In this document: positions 13,069 through 23,190 of the stretch, in pieces
Numbering within the stretch: the stretch's first letter is position 1
Layout: each line of letters starts with the position of its first letter
NCBI GenBank assembly: GCA_026260175.1
Contig: JAKCWW010005729.1
Span: forward strand, 1-29,322
Reading direction: 5' to 3'
DNA from: Reticulitermes lucifugus
Taxonomy: Eukaryota; Arthropoda; Insecta; Blattodea; Rhinotermitidae
DNA: 29,322 bases
The notes under the pieces: model-generated
Database searches by the model: none
The model's input: only the letters and a program-made list of their open reading frames with translations
What the model was told of the DNA's origin: nothing
Made by a program: the position numbers and the translations under genes

Positions 13069-15806
13069 CGCCGTTCATGGGAACAGAGGACAGATCAGCG
13101 CCCTCACCTGTCGTACTAGCCTCCACAGTAGCTGGCAGTTACCACGCCGACAAATCGAACAGCGGCCAGAGCAGCGCCCTCACACGTTGTGCCCGCTACC
13201 ACAGTGGCTGGCTGAGCCGCGACGAACGATCGAATAAAGGCCACAGCAACGCCCTCATGTGCCGTGCCCGCCACCACAGTGGCTTTTTGAGACAATGCCG
13301 ACCAAGCGAACAGAGGCCAGAGAAGAAACCTCACCTGTATTGTCCGCCACCACAGTGGCTGGCTAGGCCCTCGCCAACCTAGCGAACAGAGGCCAGATAA
13401 GCACCCTCACCTGTTGTGCCCGCCACCACAGTGGCTGTCTAAGTCCAAGCCGACAAGCAAACCTGTCTTGCAAGGCCACCACAGTGGATTGATGGGCCTA
13501 CGCCGACCGTTGGAACAGAGTCCTGAGCAGCGATCATATCTGTCGTGTCCGCCACAACAGTGGGTTGCTGAGCCCACGCCGACCAAGCGATCGGAGGCCA
13601 GAGCAGCGCCCTGATCTGTTGTGCCCGCCAAGAAAGTGGCTGGATGAGGCCACGACGACCGAGCGAAAAGAGGCCAGAGGAGCGCCCTGACATTTCGTTC
13701 CCGCCACCACAATGGAAGCTGAGACCAAGGCGACAGAGCGAACAGAGGCCAGAGCAGCGCCCTCACCTGTCGTGCCCTCCACCACAATGGCTTGCTCCGC
13801 CCACGACGACCAAGCGATCAGAAGCCAGAGCAGCGCCCTGATCTGTCTTGCAACGCCAACACAGGGGCTGGCTGAGCCCACGCCGACCGAACGAACAGAG
13901 GCCAGAGCAGCGCCCTGATCTGTCGAGCCCGCCACCACAGTGTCTGGCTCATCCCACCCCGACCGAACGAACAGGGGCTAGAAGAGCGCCTTCACCTGTT
14001 GTGCCCGCCACCACAGCGGCTGTCAAAGCCCTTTCCGACCAAGCGACCAAGGGCCAGAGCAGCGCCATGATCTGTCGTGCCCGCCAACACAGTGGCTGTC
14101 TGAGCCCACGCCGACCGAGCGAACAGAGGCCTGAGCAGCGCCCTCACCTCTCGTGCCCGCCACCACAGCGGCTGTCTAATCCCATCCCGAACGAGCGAAC
14201 AGAGAACTGAGCAGAGCCCTCATCTGTCGTGCCCGCCACCTCAGTGGCTGGCTGAGCCCACGCCGACCAATCGAACAGAGGCCAGAGCAGCGTCCTGATT
14301 TTTCGTGCCCACCACCACAGTTGCTCGCTGGGTCCGCGCCGACAAAGCGAACAGAGGCCAGAGATGCGCCCTCACCTATCGTGCCCGACACCGCAGGGCT
14401 GTCTAAGCCAAAGCCGACCAAGCAAACAGAGACCACAGTAGCGTCCTGATCTGTCGTACTCACCACCACAGTGGCTATCATAGCCGACGCCGACAGGGCG
14501 AACAGATTCCAGAGCAGCGCCCTCAACATTCGTGCCCGCCACCATAGTGGCTGTGTAATCCCATGCCTACCAAGCGAACAGAGGCCAGAGAAGCGCCCTG
14601 ATCTGTCGTGCCCGCCAACTCAGTGGCTGGTTGAGACCACGCCAACCGAGCTAACAGAGGGTAGAGGAGCGCCATCACCTGTTGTGCCCGCTAACACAGT
14701 GGCTGTCTATGTCTACAACGACCAAGCGAAATGAGGCCACAGCAGCGCCCTGACATTTCGTGCCCGCCACCACAAAGGAAGCTGAGCCCAAGCCGACAGA
14801 GCGAAAAGAGCCCTGATCTGACATGCCCGCCACCACAGAGGCTGGATGTGACCACGCCGAACGAGCGAACACAGGCCTGAGCAGCGTCCTCACCTGTCGT
14901 GTCCGCCACCACAGCGGCTGTCAAAGCCCATGCCGAACAAGAGAACAGAGGACAGCGGAGCGCCATGATCTTTCGTGCCAGCCTTCACAGTGGCTGGCTG
15001 GAACCACGCCTACCAATCGAACAGAGGCCAGAGCAGCGCCCTGATCTGTCTTGCCCGCCACCACATTGGCTGGCTGAGCCCACGCCGACCGAGCGAACAG
15101 AGGCATGAGCATCGCTCTCACCTGTCATGGCCACCACTACAGCGGCTGTCTAAGCCCACGCCGACCAAACAAACAGAGACCAGAGCAGCGTCCTGATCTG
15201 TCGTGCCCGCCACCGTAGTGGCTGGCTGAGCACACGCCAACAGAGCGAACAAATGTCAGATCAGCGCTCTCACAAGTCGTTCCTGCCACCACAGCGGATG
15301 TATAAGCCCATTCCTACCAAGGGAACAGAGGCCAGAACTGAGCCCTGATCTGTCGTGCCCGCCACCGCAGTGGCTGGCTGGGCCCACGCTGACAAAGCGA
15401 ACAGAGATCAGAGAAGCGCCCTGATCTGTCGTGCCCGCCACCTCAGTGGCTGGCTGAGCCCACTCCGACCAAGCGAATGGAATCCAGAGCAGCGCCCTCA
15501 CCATTCGTGTCCGCTAACACAGTGGCTCTCTAAGCCCACGCCGACCAAGCGAACGGAGGTCAGAGCAGCGCCCTGATCTGTCGTGCCCGCCACCACAGTG
15601 GCTATCTGATCCCACGCAGACTGAACGAGAAGAGGCTATAGCAGCACCCTCATATTTCGTGCCCGTCACCACAATGGCTGACTGAGCCCAACCCGAGCGA
15701 GCGAACAGAGGCCAGAGAGGCGCCCTCACCTGTCGTTCCCGCCACCACAGTGGCTGTCTGAGCCCCTGCCGACCAAGCTAACAAATGCCAGAGCTGCGCC
15801 CTACCC
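13069..15806 (-). repeat. Inverted block of family A, ~36 units
   Basis: Here the repeats read as the reverse complement of family A: CCTGATCTGTCGTGCCCGCC, then ACCACAGTGGCTGGCTGAGC, then CCACGCCGACCGAGCGAACA. The left junction is inside CTCAGTCAC/GCCGTTCATG at about 13069. The right junction is inside GCGCCCTACC/CTGTTTTCCC at about 15804-15808. The length of about 2738 bp is 36 x 76 bp. It contains subtypes also found in the forward array, such as the variant with CATTTCGTGCCCGCCACCAC and GGAAGCTGAG near 13690-13725 and 14752-14785. It therefore comes from the same kind of array. An assembly misjoin cannot be ruled out from sequence alone. Confidence 0.9.
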
Positions 15807-18797
15807 TGTTTTCCCTCTGTCGGCGTTGGGTCTGTCAGCCACTGTGGTGTGGGTGATGTCAGGATGTGGGTGCTGCTGTGGTCTCTGTTCGCATAGTAGT
15901 GACTGGCTCAGCCAACCACTTTGGTGGCGGGCATGACATGAGAGGGCGCTGCTCTGACCTCTGTCCGCTTGGCCGGTTTGGGATCAGCCATGCAATGTGG
16001 TGGCGGGCTCGACAGTTGAGTGCGTTGCTCAGGCCTCCGTTCGCTTCGTCGGCGGGGGCTGAGAGAGCAACTACGTTGGCGGGCATGAGATTAGAGGGCG
16101 CTGCTCTGGCTTCATTTCGCTCGGTCGGCGTTGCATCAGCGTGCCACTATGGTGGCGGGTACGACAGGTGTGTTCGCTGCTCTGTCCTCTGTTCGCTCGG
16201 TCGGCTTTGGGTCATCTAGCCTCTGTGGTGACGGACACGACATGTGCGGGCGTTACTCTGGCCTCTGTTCTATTAGTCGGCATGGGCTCAGCCAGCCACT
16301 GTGTTGGAGGGCATGACATTTGAGGGCGATGGTCTGGTATCTGTTCGTTCGGTCGGCGTGGTCTCAGCTAGCCACTGTCTTGGCTATCACGACTAGTGAG
16401 AGCGCTGCTCTGGCCTCTGTTCTCTCGGTCGGGGTGGGCTCAGCCAGCCACTGTGGTGGCGGGTAAGACAGGGGAGTGTCCAGCTCTTGCCTCTGTTCGT
16501 TCTGTTGGCGTGGGATCAGCCTGCCAGTGTGGTGGCGGATACGAAATTTGAGGGCGCATTTCGGGCCTCTTTTCTCTCTTTCTGCGTGGGCTCAATCAGC
16601 CACTGTGATGGCGGGCCGACATTTGAGGGCGCTGCTCTGGCCTCTGTTCGCTCGTTCGGGGTGGTCTACGCCAGCCACTGTGTTGGCGATCACGACAGTT
16701 GGAGGCGCGTTTCCGGCCTCAGTTCGCTCTGTCGGCGTGGCATCATACAGCAACTGTGGTGGCGGTCACGACGGTTGAGGGCGCTACCCTGGACACTGTT
16801 CGTATTGTAGGCGTGGGCACAGCCAGCCTCTGTGGAGGGTGGCACGAAAGGTGAGGCCGCTTATCAGTCCTCTGTTCACTTGGACGGAGTGGGCCCCGCC
16901 AGCCACGGTGTTTGCGGGCACGAAAGGTGAGGGCGATGCTCTGACCTCTGTTCGCTTGTTCGGCGTGGGCTCAATCAGCCCATGTGGTGGCGAGTACTAC
17001 AAGTGAGGGCGCTATTCTGGCCTTGGTTCGCTTGGCCGGCTAGGTCTCAGCCAGCCACTGTGTTGTAGGTCACGAGATTTCAGGACGCTGCTTTCGCCTC
17101 TGTTCTCTCTTTCGGCGTGGTCTCAGCCTGCATCTGTGTTGGCGGTCACGACAGGCGAGGGCGCTGCTCTGGCCCCTGTTTGCTCGGTCGGGGTGGGCTC
17201 CGTCAGCCATTGTGGTGGCGGGAATGACAGGTGACGTCGGTGCTCCGGCCTGTGAACAGATGGTCTGCGTGAGCTCAACCAGCCACTGTGCTGGCGGGCC
17301 CGACATGTGAGCGCACTTCTCTGGCCTCGTTCCGCTCGGTCGACATGGACTCATCCAGCCACTGTGGTGGCGGGCACGAAAGATGAGGGCGCTACTCTGG
17401 CCTCTGTTCGCTTTGTCGGAGTGGGCTCATCCAGCCTCTTTGGAGGCTGGCACGACAGGTGAATGTGCTGTTCTGTCCTCTGTTCGCTTGGACGGAGTGG
17501 GCCCAGCGAAACATGGTGGTTGGGGACACTCCATGTGAGGGTTCAGTTCTGGCCTCTGTTCCCTTGATCGGCGTAGACTTAGTCAGCCACTATGGTGGCG
17601 GGCACGACAGGTGATGCGGCTGCGCTGGCCTCTGTTCGCTTGTTCGGCGTTGGTTTACGCAGCCAATGGGGATGGCGGGCACGACAGTTGAGTGCGATGC
17701 TCTGACCTCTGTTCGCTTGTTCGGCGTAGGGTCAACAAGCCACTGTGGTGGCGAGCACAAAAAGTGAGTGCGATATTCTGGCCTCTGCTCGCTTGTTCGG
17801 CGTGGGCTCTGCCAGCCACTGTGGTCGTGGGCACGAAATGAGAAGGCGCTGCTCTGGACTCTGTTCGCTTTGCAGTTTTGGGTCCAGCCAGGCACTGTGT
17901 TGGCGAGATCGACAGTTAAGTGCGATGCTCTGGCCACTGTTCGCTTGGTCGGCGGGGGCTCAGACAGCAAATGAGTTTGCGTCCAGGACAGATGAGGACG
18001 CTGGTCTGGTCTGTGTTTGTTCGTTCGTTCGACGTTCGCTATGACAGCCACTGTGTTGGCCTGCACGACAGGTGGGGGCGGTACTCTGGCCTCAGTTCGT
18101 TCGGTCGGCGTCGGATCAGCCAGCCACTGTGACGGTGGGCACGACAGGTAAGGGCGCTGCTCTGGCCCATTTCTCTCGATCGGCTTGGGCTTAGCCAGCC
18201 ACTAGGGTGGCGGGCACGACAGGTGTGTTCGCAGCTCTGTCCTCTGATCGCTCGGTCGGCGTGGGATCAAACAGCCACTGTGGTGGCGGGCACTGTAGGT
18301 GCCGGCGCCGCTCTGGCCTCTATTTGCTCGGTTGGCGTGGGCTCAGCCAGCCTCTGTGTTGGTGGACACGACAGTTGAGGGCACATTTCTGGCCTCTGTT
18401 CTCTTGGTCGGCGTGGGCTCAGCCAGCCACTGTAATGGCGGAAACGACAAGTGAAGGCGCTGGTCTGGCCTCTGTTCGTTACGTCGGCGTGGTCTCAGCC
18501 AGCCACTGTGGTGAGGGGCAGGACAGTTGAGGGCGCTGCTCTGGCCTCTGTCCGCTCGGTCGGCGTGGTATCAGCCAGCCAATGTGGTTGCGGGCACGAC
18601 AGGTGAAGGCGCTGATCTGGCAACTATTTTGTCGATGCGCGTGGGCTCTGGCAACCACTGTGTTGGTGGGCACGACAGGTGTGGGCGCTGCTCTGTGCTA
18701 TGTTCGCTTGTTCGGCGTGGGCCCAGCCAGCCACTGTGGTGGCGGGCACGACAGTTGAATGCGCTGCTCTGGCCTCTGTTCGCTTGTTCGGGGTGGG
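15807..18797 (+). repeat. Diverged family A (A'), 76-bp units, left copy
   Basis: About 39 forward units with the A-type tail (GGCACGACAGGTGAGGGCGC) but more scattered differences than in 84-12000. The first units (CTCTGTCGGCGTTGGGTCTG, then a GATGTCAGGATGTGGGTGCT type variant, then TTCGCATAGTAGTGACTGGC) match variants at about 25050-25140 and 25870-25965. This links the block to the right-hand A' array rather than to the big left array. It changes to family B at about 18797. Confidence 0.9.
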
Positions 18798-21385
18798 CTG
18801 AGTCACTGAGGTTTCGGGCCGATGGTCTAGAGGGTTGTTGTGGCCTCGCCTCATTTCCTTTGTTCGGCGTGGGCTCAGTCAATGTGGTGGCGGGCTGCTA
18901 GGCAAGGGCGTTGGTCTGTTCTCGCCTCTGTTCCTTTCGTCGACGTGGGCTCTTTAAATGTGGTGGTGGGCAGATAGGCAGGTGCGTTTGTCAGGTCTCG
19001 CCTTTGTTGCTTTGGTCGGGGTGGACTCAGTCACTGTGGTGACGGGCCTTAGGCAATGCCGTTGTTCTTGTCTCGCTTCTGTATCTATGGACGTCGTGGG
19101 CTCATTCTCAGTTGTGGCAGGCCGATAGGGGATGGCGTTGTTCTGGTCTTGCATCTTTTCCTTTTGTCGCTGTGGTCTCAGTTACTGTGTTGGCGCGGCG
19201 ATAGCCAAGGGCGTTGATCTGGTTTTGCTTCTGTTCTTTTCGTAGGCGTAGGCTCAGTCACTGTGGTGGCGGGCCGATAGGCGAGGGTTTTGATCTGGTC
19301 CCGCCTCTATTACTTTGGCCGGCGTGGGCTCACTCACTGTGGTGGAGGGCCCATATGGAAGGACTTTGGTCTGGTCTCGCCTCTGATCCTTCTTTTCGGC
19401 GTGGGCTCAGTCAATGTGTTGGCGGACCGAAACGCAAGGGCGTTGTTCTGGTTTCGTTTCTTTTCCTTTGGTCGTCGTTGGCTCTGTTACTGTGTTGGAG
19501 GGTCGATACCCATGGGATTTGTTCTGGTCTCGCCTCTCTTCCTTTGGTCGGCGTGGGCTAAGTCACTGTGGTTGCGGGCCGATAGGCAAGAGATTTGTTT
19601 TGGTCTTGCCTCTGTTCTTTGGTCGGCGTGGGCTCAGTCAATGTGGTTCCGTGCCGATAGGCAAGGGCGTTGGTCTGGTCACGCCTATGCGCGTTTGGTC
19701 GGCGTGGGCTCACTCAATGTGGTGGAGAGCCGATAGGCAAGGGCGTTCGTCTGGAATCGCCTGTTCATTTGGTCGGCGTGGTCTCAGTCACTGTGGTTGT
19801 GGACTGATAGGCAAGGGCGTTGGATTGGTCTCGCCTCTGTTCTTTGGTCGGAGTGGGCTCCGGCACTGTGGTTGCGGGAAGATAAGTAAGGGCGTTGGTC
19901 TGGTCTCGCCTCTGTTCTTTTGGTCGGCGTGGGCTCAGTCACTGTGGTGGCGGGCCGATAGACAATGGCCTTGTTCACGTCTCGCCTCTTTTCCTTTGGT
20001 CGGCGTGGGCACAGTCACTTTGGTGGAGCGCCGATCAGCAAGGGCGTTGGTGTTATCTGGCCTCTGTTCCATTGGTCGGCGTGGGCTCAGTCACTGTGGT
20101 GGATGGCCGCTCTGCAAGGGCGTTGGTCTGCTCTGGCCTCTGTTCCTTTGGTTGGCGTGGGCTCAGTCACTGTGGTGTCGGGCCGATAGGCGAGGGCGTT
20201 GGACAGTTCTCGCCTCTGTTCCTTTGGTAAGCTTGTGCTCATTCACTGCGGTGGTTCGCCAATAGGCAAGTGCGTTGTTATGGTCTCGCCTCTGTTCCAT
20301 TCGTTGGCTTGGGTTCAGTCAATGTGGTGGCGGTCCGATAGGCAAGGGCGTTGGACTGGTTTCGCCTCTGTTCCGTTGGTCGGCGTACGGTTTTTAACTG
20401 TGTTGGCGGGCTGATAAGCAAGGGCGATGGCAAGGTCTGGCCTCTTTTCCTTTGGTCAGCGTGGGCTCAGTCACTGTGATGGCGGGCCGATTCGCAAGGC
20501 CGTTGTTCCGGTTTCGCCTCTGTCCCTTTGCTCGACGTGGGCTCAGTCACTGTGGTGGCGGGCCGATAGGCAATGGCCTTGTTCACGTCTCGCCTCTTTT
20601 CCTTTGGTCGGCGTGGGCACAGTCACTGTGGTGGAGGACCGATCGGAAAGGGAGTTGGTCTGGACTGGCCTCTGTTCCTTTGGTCGGCTTGGGCTCAGAC
20701 ACTGTGTTGGAGGGCCGCTCTGCAAGGTCCTTGGTCTCTTCTGGCCTCTGTTCCTTTGGTCGGCGTGTGATCAGTTACTGTGTTGGCGGCCCGATAGGCG
20801 AGGGCGTTGGACTGTTCTCGCCTCTGTTCCTTTGGTCAGCTTGTGCTCATTCACTGCGGTGGTGGGCCAATAGGCAAGGGCATTTTCCTGGTCTCACTCT
20901 GTTCCTTTCGTTGGCGTGGTCTCAGTCACTGTGGTGGTGGGCCGATAGGCAATGGCGTTGGTCTGGTCTCGCCTCTCTTTTGGTCAGCGTGGGCTCTGTC
21001 ATTGTGGTGGCGGGCCAATAGGCAAGGGCGTTGGTCTGGTCTCGCCTCTGTTATTTTGGTCGACGTGGACTCTTGCACTGTGTTTGCGGGAAGATAAGTA
21101 AGGGCGTTGGTGTGGTCTCGCCTCTGTTCTTTTGGTCGGCGTGGTCTCAGTCACTGTGGTGGCGGGCAAATAGACAAGGGCGTTGGTCCGGTCTCGCCTC
21201 TGTTCCTTTGGTCGGCGTGGGCTCAGGCACTGTGGTTGCGGGAAGATAAGTAAGGGCGTTGGTCTGGTCTCGCCTCTGTTCTTTTGGTCGGCGTGGGCTC
21301 AGTCACTGTGGTGGCGGGCCAATAGGCAAGGGCGGTAGTCTGGTCTCGCCTCTGTTCCTTTCGTCTACGTGGGCTCAGCCACTGT
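18798..21385 (+). repeat. Satellite family B, 76-bp units, block 2
   Basis: About 34 forward units. Part of it is organised as an 8-unit, 608-bp higher-order repeat: TTGTTCACGTCTCGCCTCTT occurs at 19971 and again at 20579, followed in both places by the same variants (CCGCTCTGCAAGG, TTCGCC or GGGCC before AATAGGCAAG, and CTTGTGCTCATTCACTGCGG). GGAAGATAAGTAAGGGCG marks units near 19878, 21090 and 21242. The array breaks inside CAGCCACTGT at about 21385, where the rRNA-derived cassette starts. Confidence 0.92.
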
Positions 21386-21428
21386 CATATATCCTCCTAC
21401 CACGAGCTTGCATGTCTTTGAATATATT
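21386..21428 (-). repeat. Truncated 51-bp subrepeat at left edge of cassette
   Basis: Matches the last subrepeat of the longer array: ATATCCTCCTACCACGAGC, then TTGCATGTCTTTGAATATAT. It runs directly into the 18S fragment at TTAGCATG. On its left it abuts a broken family B unit. Confidence 0.75.
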
Positions 21429-21600
21429 AGCATGTTTTTGCTCTAGAATTACCACAGTTATCCAAGAAACAGTCCACCATCTAAGAAACCATAACTGATT
21501 TAATGAGCCATATGCGGTTTCATCTTAATGTGGCTTGCACTGAGACAAGCATGGCGTAATCTATGAGACAAGCATATGACTACTGGCAGGTTCAAACAGG
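21429..21600 (-). pseudogene. 18S rRNA 5'-end fragment, copy 1 (degenerate)
   Basis: Read on the minus strand, this is the conserved start of eukaryotic small-subunit rRNA: CCTGCCAGTAGTCATATGCT, then TGTCTCAGTGCAAGCC, GGCTCATTAAATCAGTTATG, and GGATAACTGTGGTAATTCTA at the inner end. The fragment covers about the first 172 of ~1,800 nt and stops at the conserved CTAATACATGC region, here changed to CAAAAACATGC. Differences from the other copies include TTCAAACAGG at the very 5' end and TTTCTTGG for the usual TACTTGG. It cannot be a working rRNA gene because the remaining ~90% is absent. It is followed on the minus strand by a 51-bp subrepeat instead of more 18S. Confidence 0.92.
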
Positions 21601-21948
21601 GAACAGTCACTGCGATGCGAGTTCCTCACTGGGCCCGCCCGAAGGCAGATGTCCTAGACGTTTTATGAGGGAGAACCAGTTTGCCGGGCGGAGGGCTGCC
21701 CGGTATTCTCCACTGTCTCAGTAACTCGTCCTCCTGATGTATCAAATGCACCGTCGTGAACCCAGGCGTTAGTGGGTAGCGAGCAGAAGCCGATCTGGCA
21801 CCAGACGATGGACCGCTGGGCGGAAGCGATTCTCAGCATTCGTCCACCACCAAGCAAAATGGGTTGATTCATGTGTCACGGAAGGGCGAAATCTACTCGG
21901 TTAGAGCAGCAGTGAATACATCCCCGAATGCCGGGCCCGTACGGCCGG
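21601..21948 (-). other. 5'-ETS-like segment, copy 1
   Basis: Lies directly upstream of the 18S start in the transcribed (minus) direction, where a 5' external transcribed spacer belongs, and is clearly homologous to 22472-22820. Shared blocks include CACTGC-ATGCGAGTTCCT type sequence next to the 18S start, GTGGGTAGCGAGCAGA, CCAGACGATGG and CTCAGCATTCGTC. It contains a 6-bp stem CCGGGC/GCCCGG at 21684-21689 and 21698-21703. The identity as ETS is inferred from position. It could also be part of the spacer promoter region. Confidence 0.6.
21684..21703 (-). other. ETS hairpin, copy 1 (CCGGGC/GCCCGG)
   Basis: Perfect 6-bp inverted repeat with an 8-nt loop (GGAGGGCT on the plus strand). The equivalent in copy 2 keeps pairing although the closing pair has changed from C:G to T:A. 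See the hairpin at 22557-22576. Confidence 0.6.
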
Positions 21949-22300
21949 TATGTCCTCTTACCACGAACCTCCACGACTTTGAAATTATTCCGAGGCAGGC
22001 ATGTCCTCCTACCACAAGCCTGCATGTCTTTGAAAATATTCCGAGGCGGGTATGTCCTCCTACCACGAGCCTCCACGACTTTGAAATTACTAAGATGCCG
22101 GTACGTCCTACTACCACTAGCCGGCAACACGGAATATTATCCGAAGCAGCCTTAAGTTGGTCCCACTACAACGCACGGGCGACAGTCTGAAAAAAGTTTC
22201 GAGGCAGGAATATCCTCCTACAACTAGGCGGCAACACTTTGAAAATATTCCGAAGCAGGTGTGTCCTCCTAACACGAGCCTGCATGTCTTTGGAAATATT
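21949..22300 (-). repeat. 51-bp subrepeat array, 7 units
   Basis: Units begin at 21949, 22000, 22051, 22102, 22151, 22209 and 22260. Each reads TATGTCCTCCTACCACGAGC, CTGCATGTCTTTGAAAATAT, TCCGAGGCAGG or a variant. Unit 5 (22151-22208) is a longer 58-bp variant containing TTGGTCCCACTACAACGC. The last unit runs into 18S copy 2. In rDNA such short repeats usually belong to the spacer, but here they sit downstream of an 18S fragment. Confidence 0.9.
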
Positions 22301-22471
22301 AGCATGTATTATCTCCGGAATTACCAAAATTATCCAAGTAGCTGTCCACCATCTAAGGAACCATAACTTATTTAATGAGCCATTCGCGGTTAAAACTTTA
22401 TGTGGCTTGCACTGAGACATTCATGACTTAATTTCTGAGACAAGCATAACAACACTGACAGGATCAACCAG
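22301..22471 (-). pseudogene. 18S rRNA 5'-end fragment, copy 2 (degenerate)
   Basis: Same 5' segment of eukaryotic 18S rRNA on the minus strand. This copy keeps the most canonical start (ACTGGTTGATCCTGTCAG) and end (GAGATAATACATGC), and GGTTCCTTAGATGGTGGACA in the middle. Private changes include GTGTTGTTATGCT for GTAGTCATATGCT, AAATAAGTTATGG, and TAATTTTGGTAATTCCGGAG for TAACTGTGGTAATTCTAGAG. Changes at positions that are almost invariant in living rRNA point to loss of function. It is flanked by ETS-like copy 2 upstream and the 7-unit 51-bp array downstream. Confidence 0.93.
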
Positions 22472-22820
22472 TGAACAGTCACTGCGGTGCGAGTTCCTTC
22501 CCGGTAACGCCCGAAGGCATTTGTCCGCGACGTTGCTATGAGGGTGGACCAGATTGCCGGGTGGAGTACTACCCGGTCTTCTCCTCTGTCTCAGTCTGTC
22601 GTCCTCCAGAAGTATCAAATGAAGCGTCGTGAACCGAGGCGGGAGTGGGTAGCGAGCAGAGGTCGATCTGGTACCAGACGATGGAGCGTTAAGCGGAGGC
22701 GAGTCTCAGCATTCGTCTACCACCAGGCAATACGGGTTTATTCATGCTTCAGGGAAGGCGGAAATCATCTCGGTTGGAGCAACAGCGAATATAACCCGAA
22801 TGCTGAGCCCGTTCGGCCAG
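22472..22820 (-). other. 5'-ETS-like segment, copy 2
   Basis: Homologous along its whole length to 21601-21948 (349 versus 348 bp). It sits immediately upstream of 18S copy 2 in the transcribed direction. It carries the same order of blocks: GTGCGAGTTCCTTCCCGG, CCGAAGGCA, the hairpin, GTGGGTAGCGAGCAGAGG, CCAGACGATGG and CTCAGCATTCGTCTACCACC. ETS identity is inferred from position. Confidence 0.6.
22557..22576 (-). other. ETS hairpin, copy 2 (CCGGGT/ACCCGG)
   Basis: Perfect 6-bp stem (22557-22562 with 22571-22576) and 8-nt loop at the position equivalent to 21684-21703. Both sides of the loop-closing pair differ from copy 1, yet they still pair. Confidence 0.6.
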
Positions 22821-23018
22821 TATGTCCTACTAACACGAAACGCCAACACTTAAAATATTCGGAGGCAGCCTAATGTTAGTCCCACCACAAAGCGCGTGCG
22901 ATACTTGGAAAAATTTTCGAGGCAGGTATATCCTCCTACCATGCGCCGGTATCACTTTGAAATTGTTCCGAGGCAGCTAAGTTCTCCTACCACGAGCCTG
23001 CATGCCTTTGAAGAAATT
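22821..23018 (-). repeat. 51-bp subrepeat array, 4 units
   Basis: Four units at about 22821, 22870, 22927 and 22978. They correspond one-to-one to units 4-7 of the 7-unit array. The second is again the long variant (57 bp, with TTAGTCCCACCACAAAGCGC). The array therefore lacks, or never gained, three 51-bp units. Confidence 0.88.
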
Positions 23019-23190
23019 AGCATGAATTAGCTATAGAAGTACCACAGGTATCCAAGTAGCTGTCTTCCATCTAAGGAAACATAACTGATTAAATCAACCA
23101 TTCGCCGTTTCAAAATTTAAATGGCTTGCACTGAGACATGCATTACATAATCATTGAGACAAGCATATGACTACTGGCAGGCTCAACCAG
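23019..23190 (-). pseudogene. 18S rRNA 5'-end fragment, copy 3 (degenerate)
   Basis: Third copy of the first ~172 nt of 18S rRNA on the minus strand: CCTGGTTGAGCCTGCCAGTA, GTCATATGCTTGTCTCAATG, ATGTCTCAGTGCAAGCC, then AGCTACTTGGATACCTGTGG. Private changes include ACGGCGAATGGTTGATTTAA for ACCGCGAATGGCTCATTAAA, and GTACTTCTATAGCTAATTCA at the 3' end. These differ from those of copies 1 and 2, so each copy decayed separately. Only about 28 bp of ETS-like sequence follows on the right before family B resumes. Confidence 0.92.

Noticed and set aside
12867..13382. 171-codon frame crossing the B / inverted-A junction
   Set aside because: It is only a chance join of two repeat frames at the orientation switch.
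19414..20265. 283-codon plus-strand open frame in family B, the longest in the window
   Set aside because: It follows the 76-bp units through all three phases, giving a 76-residue periodicity with no domain, while other frames across the same units are also long and open. It is a property of GC-rich, stop-poor repeats.
21429..23190. Functional 18S rRNA gene
   Set aside because: Only the first ~172 nt are present in each copy, with changes at invariant positions, and each runs into spacer-type repeats.
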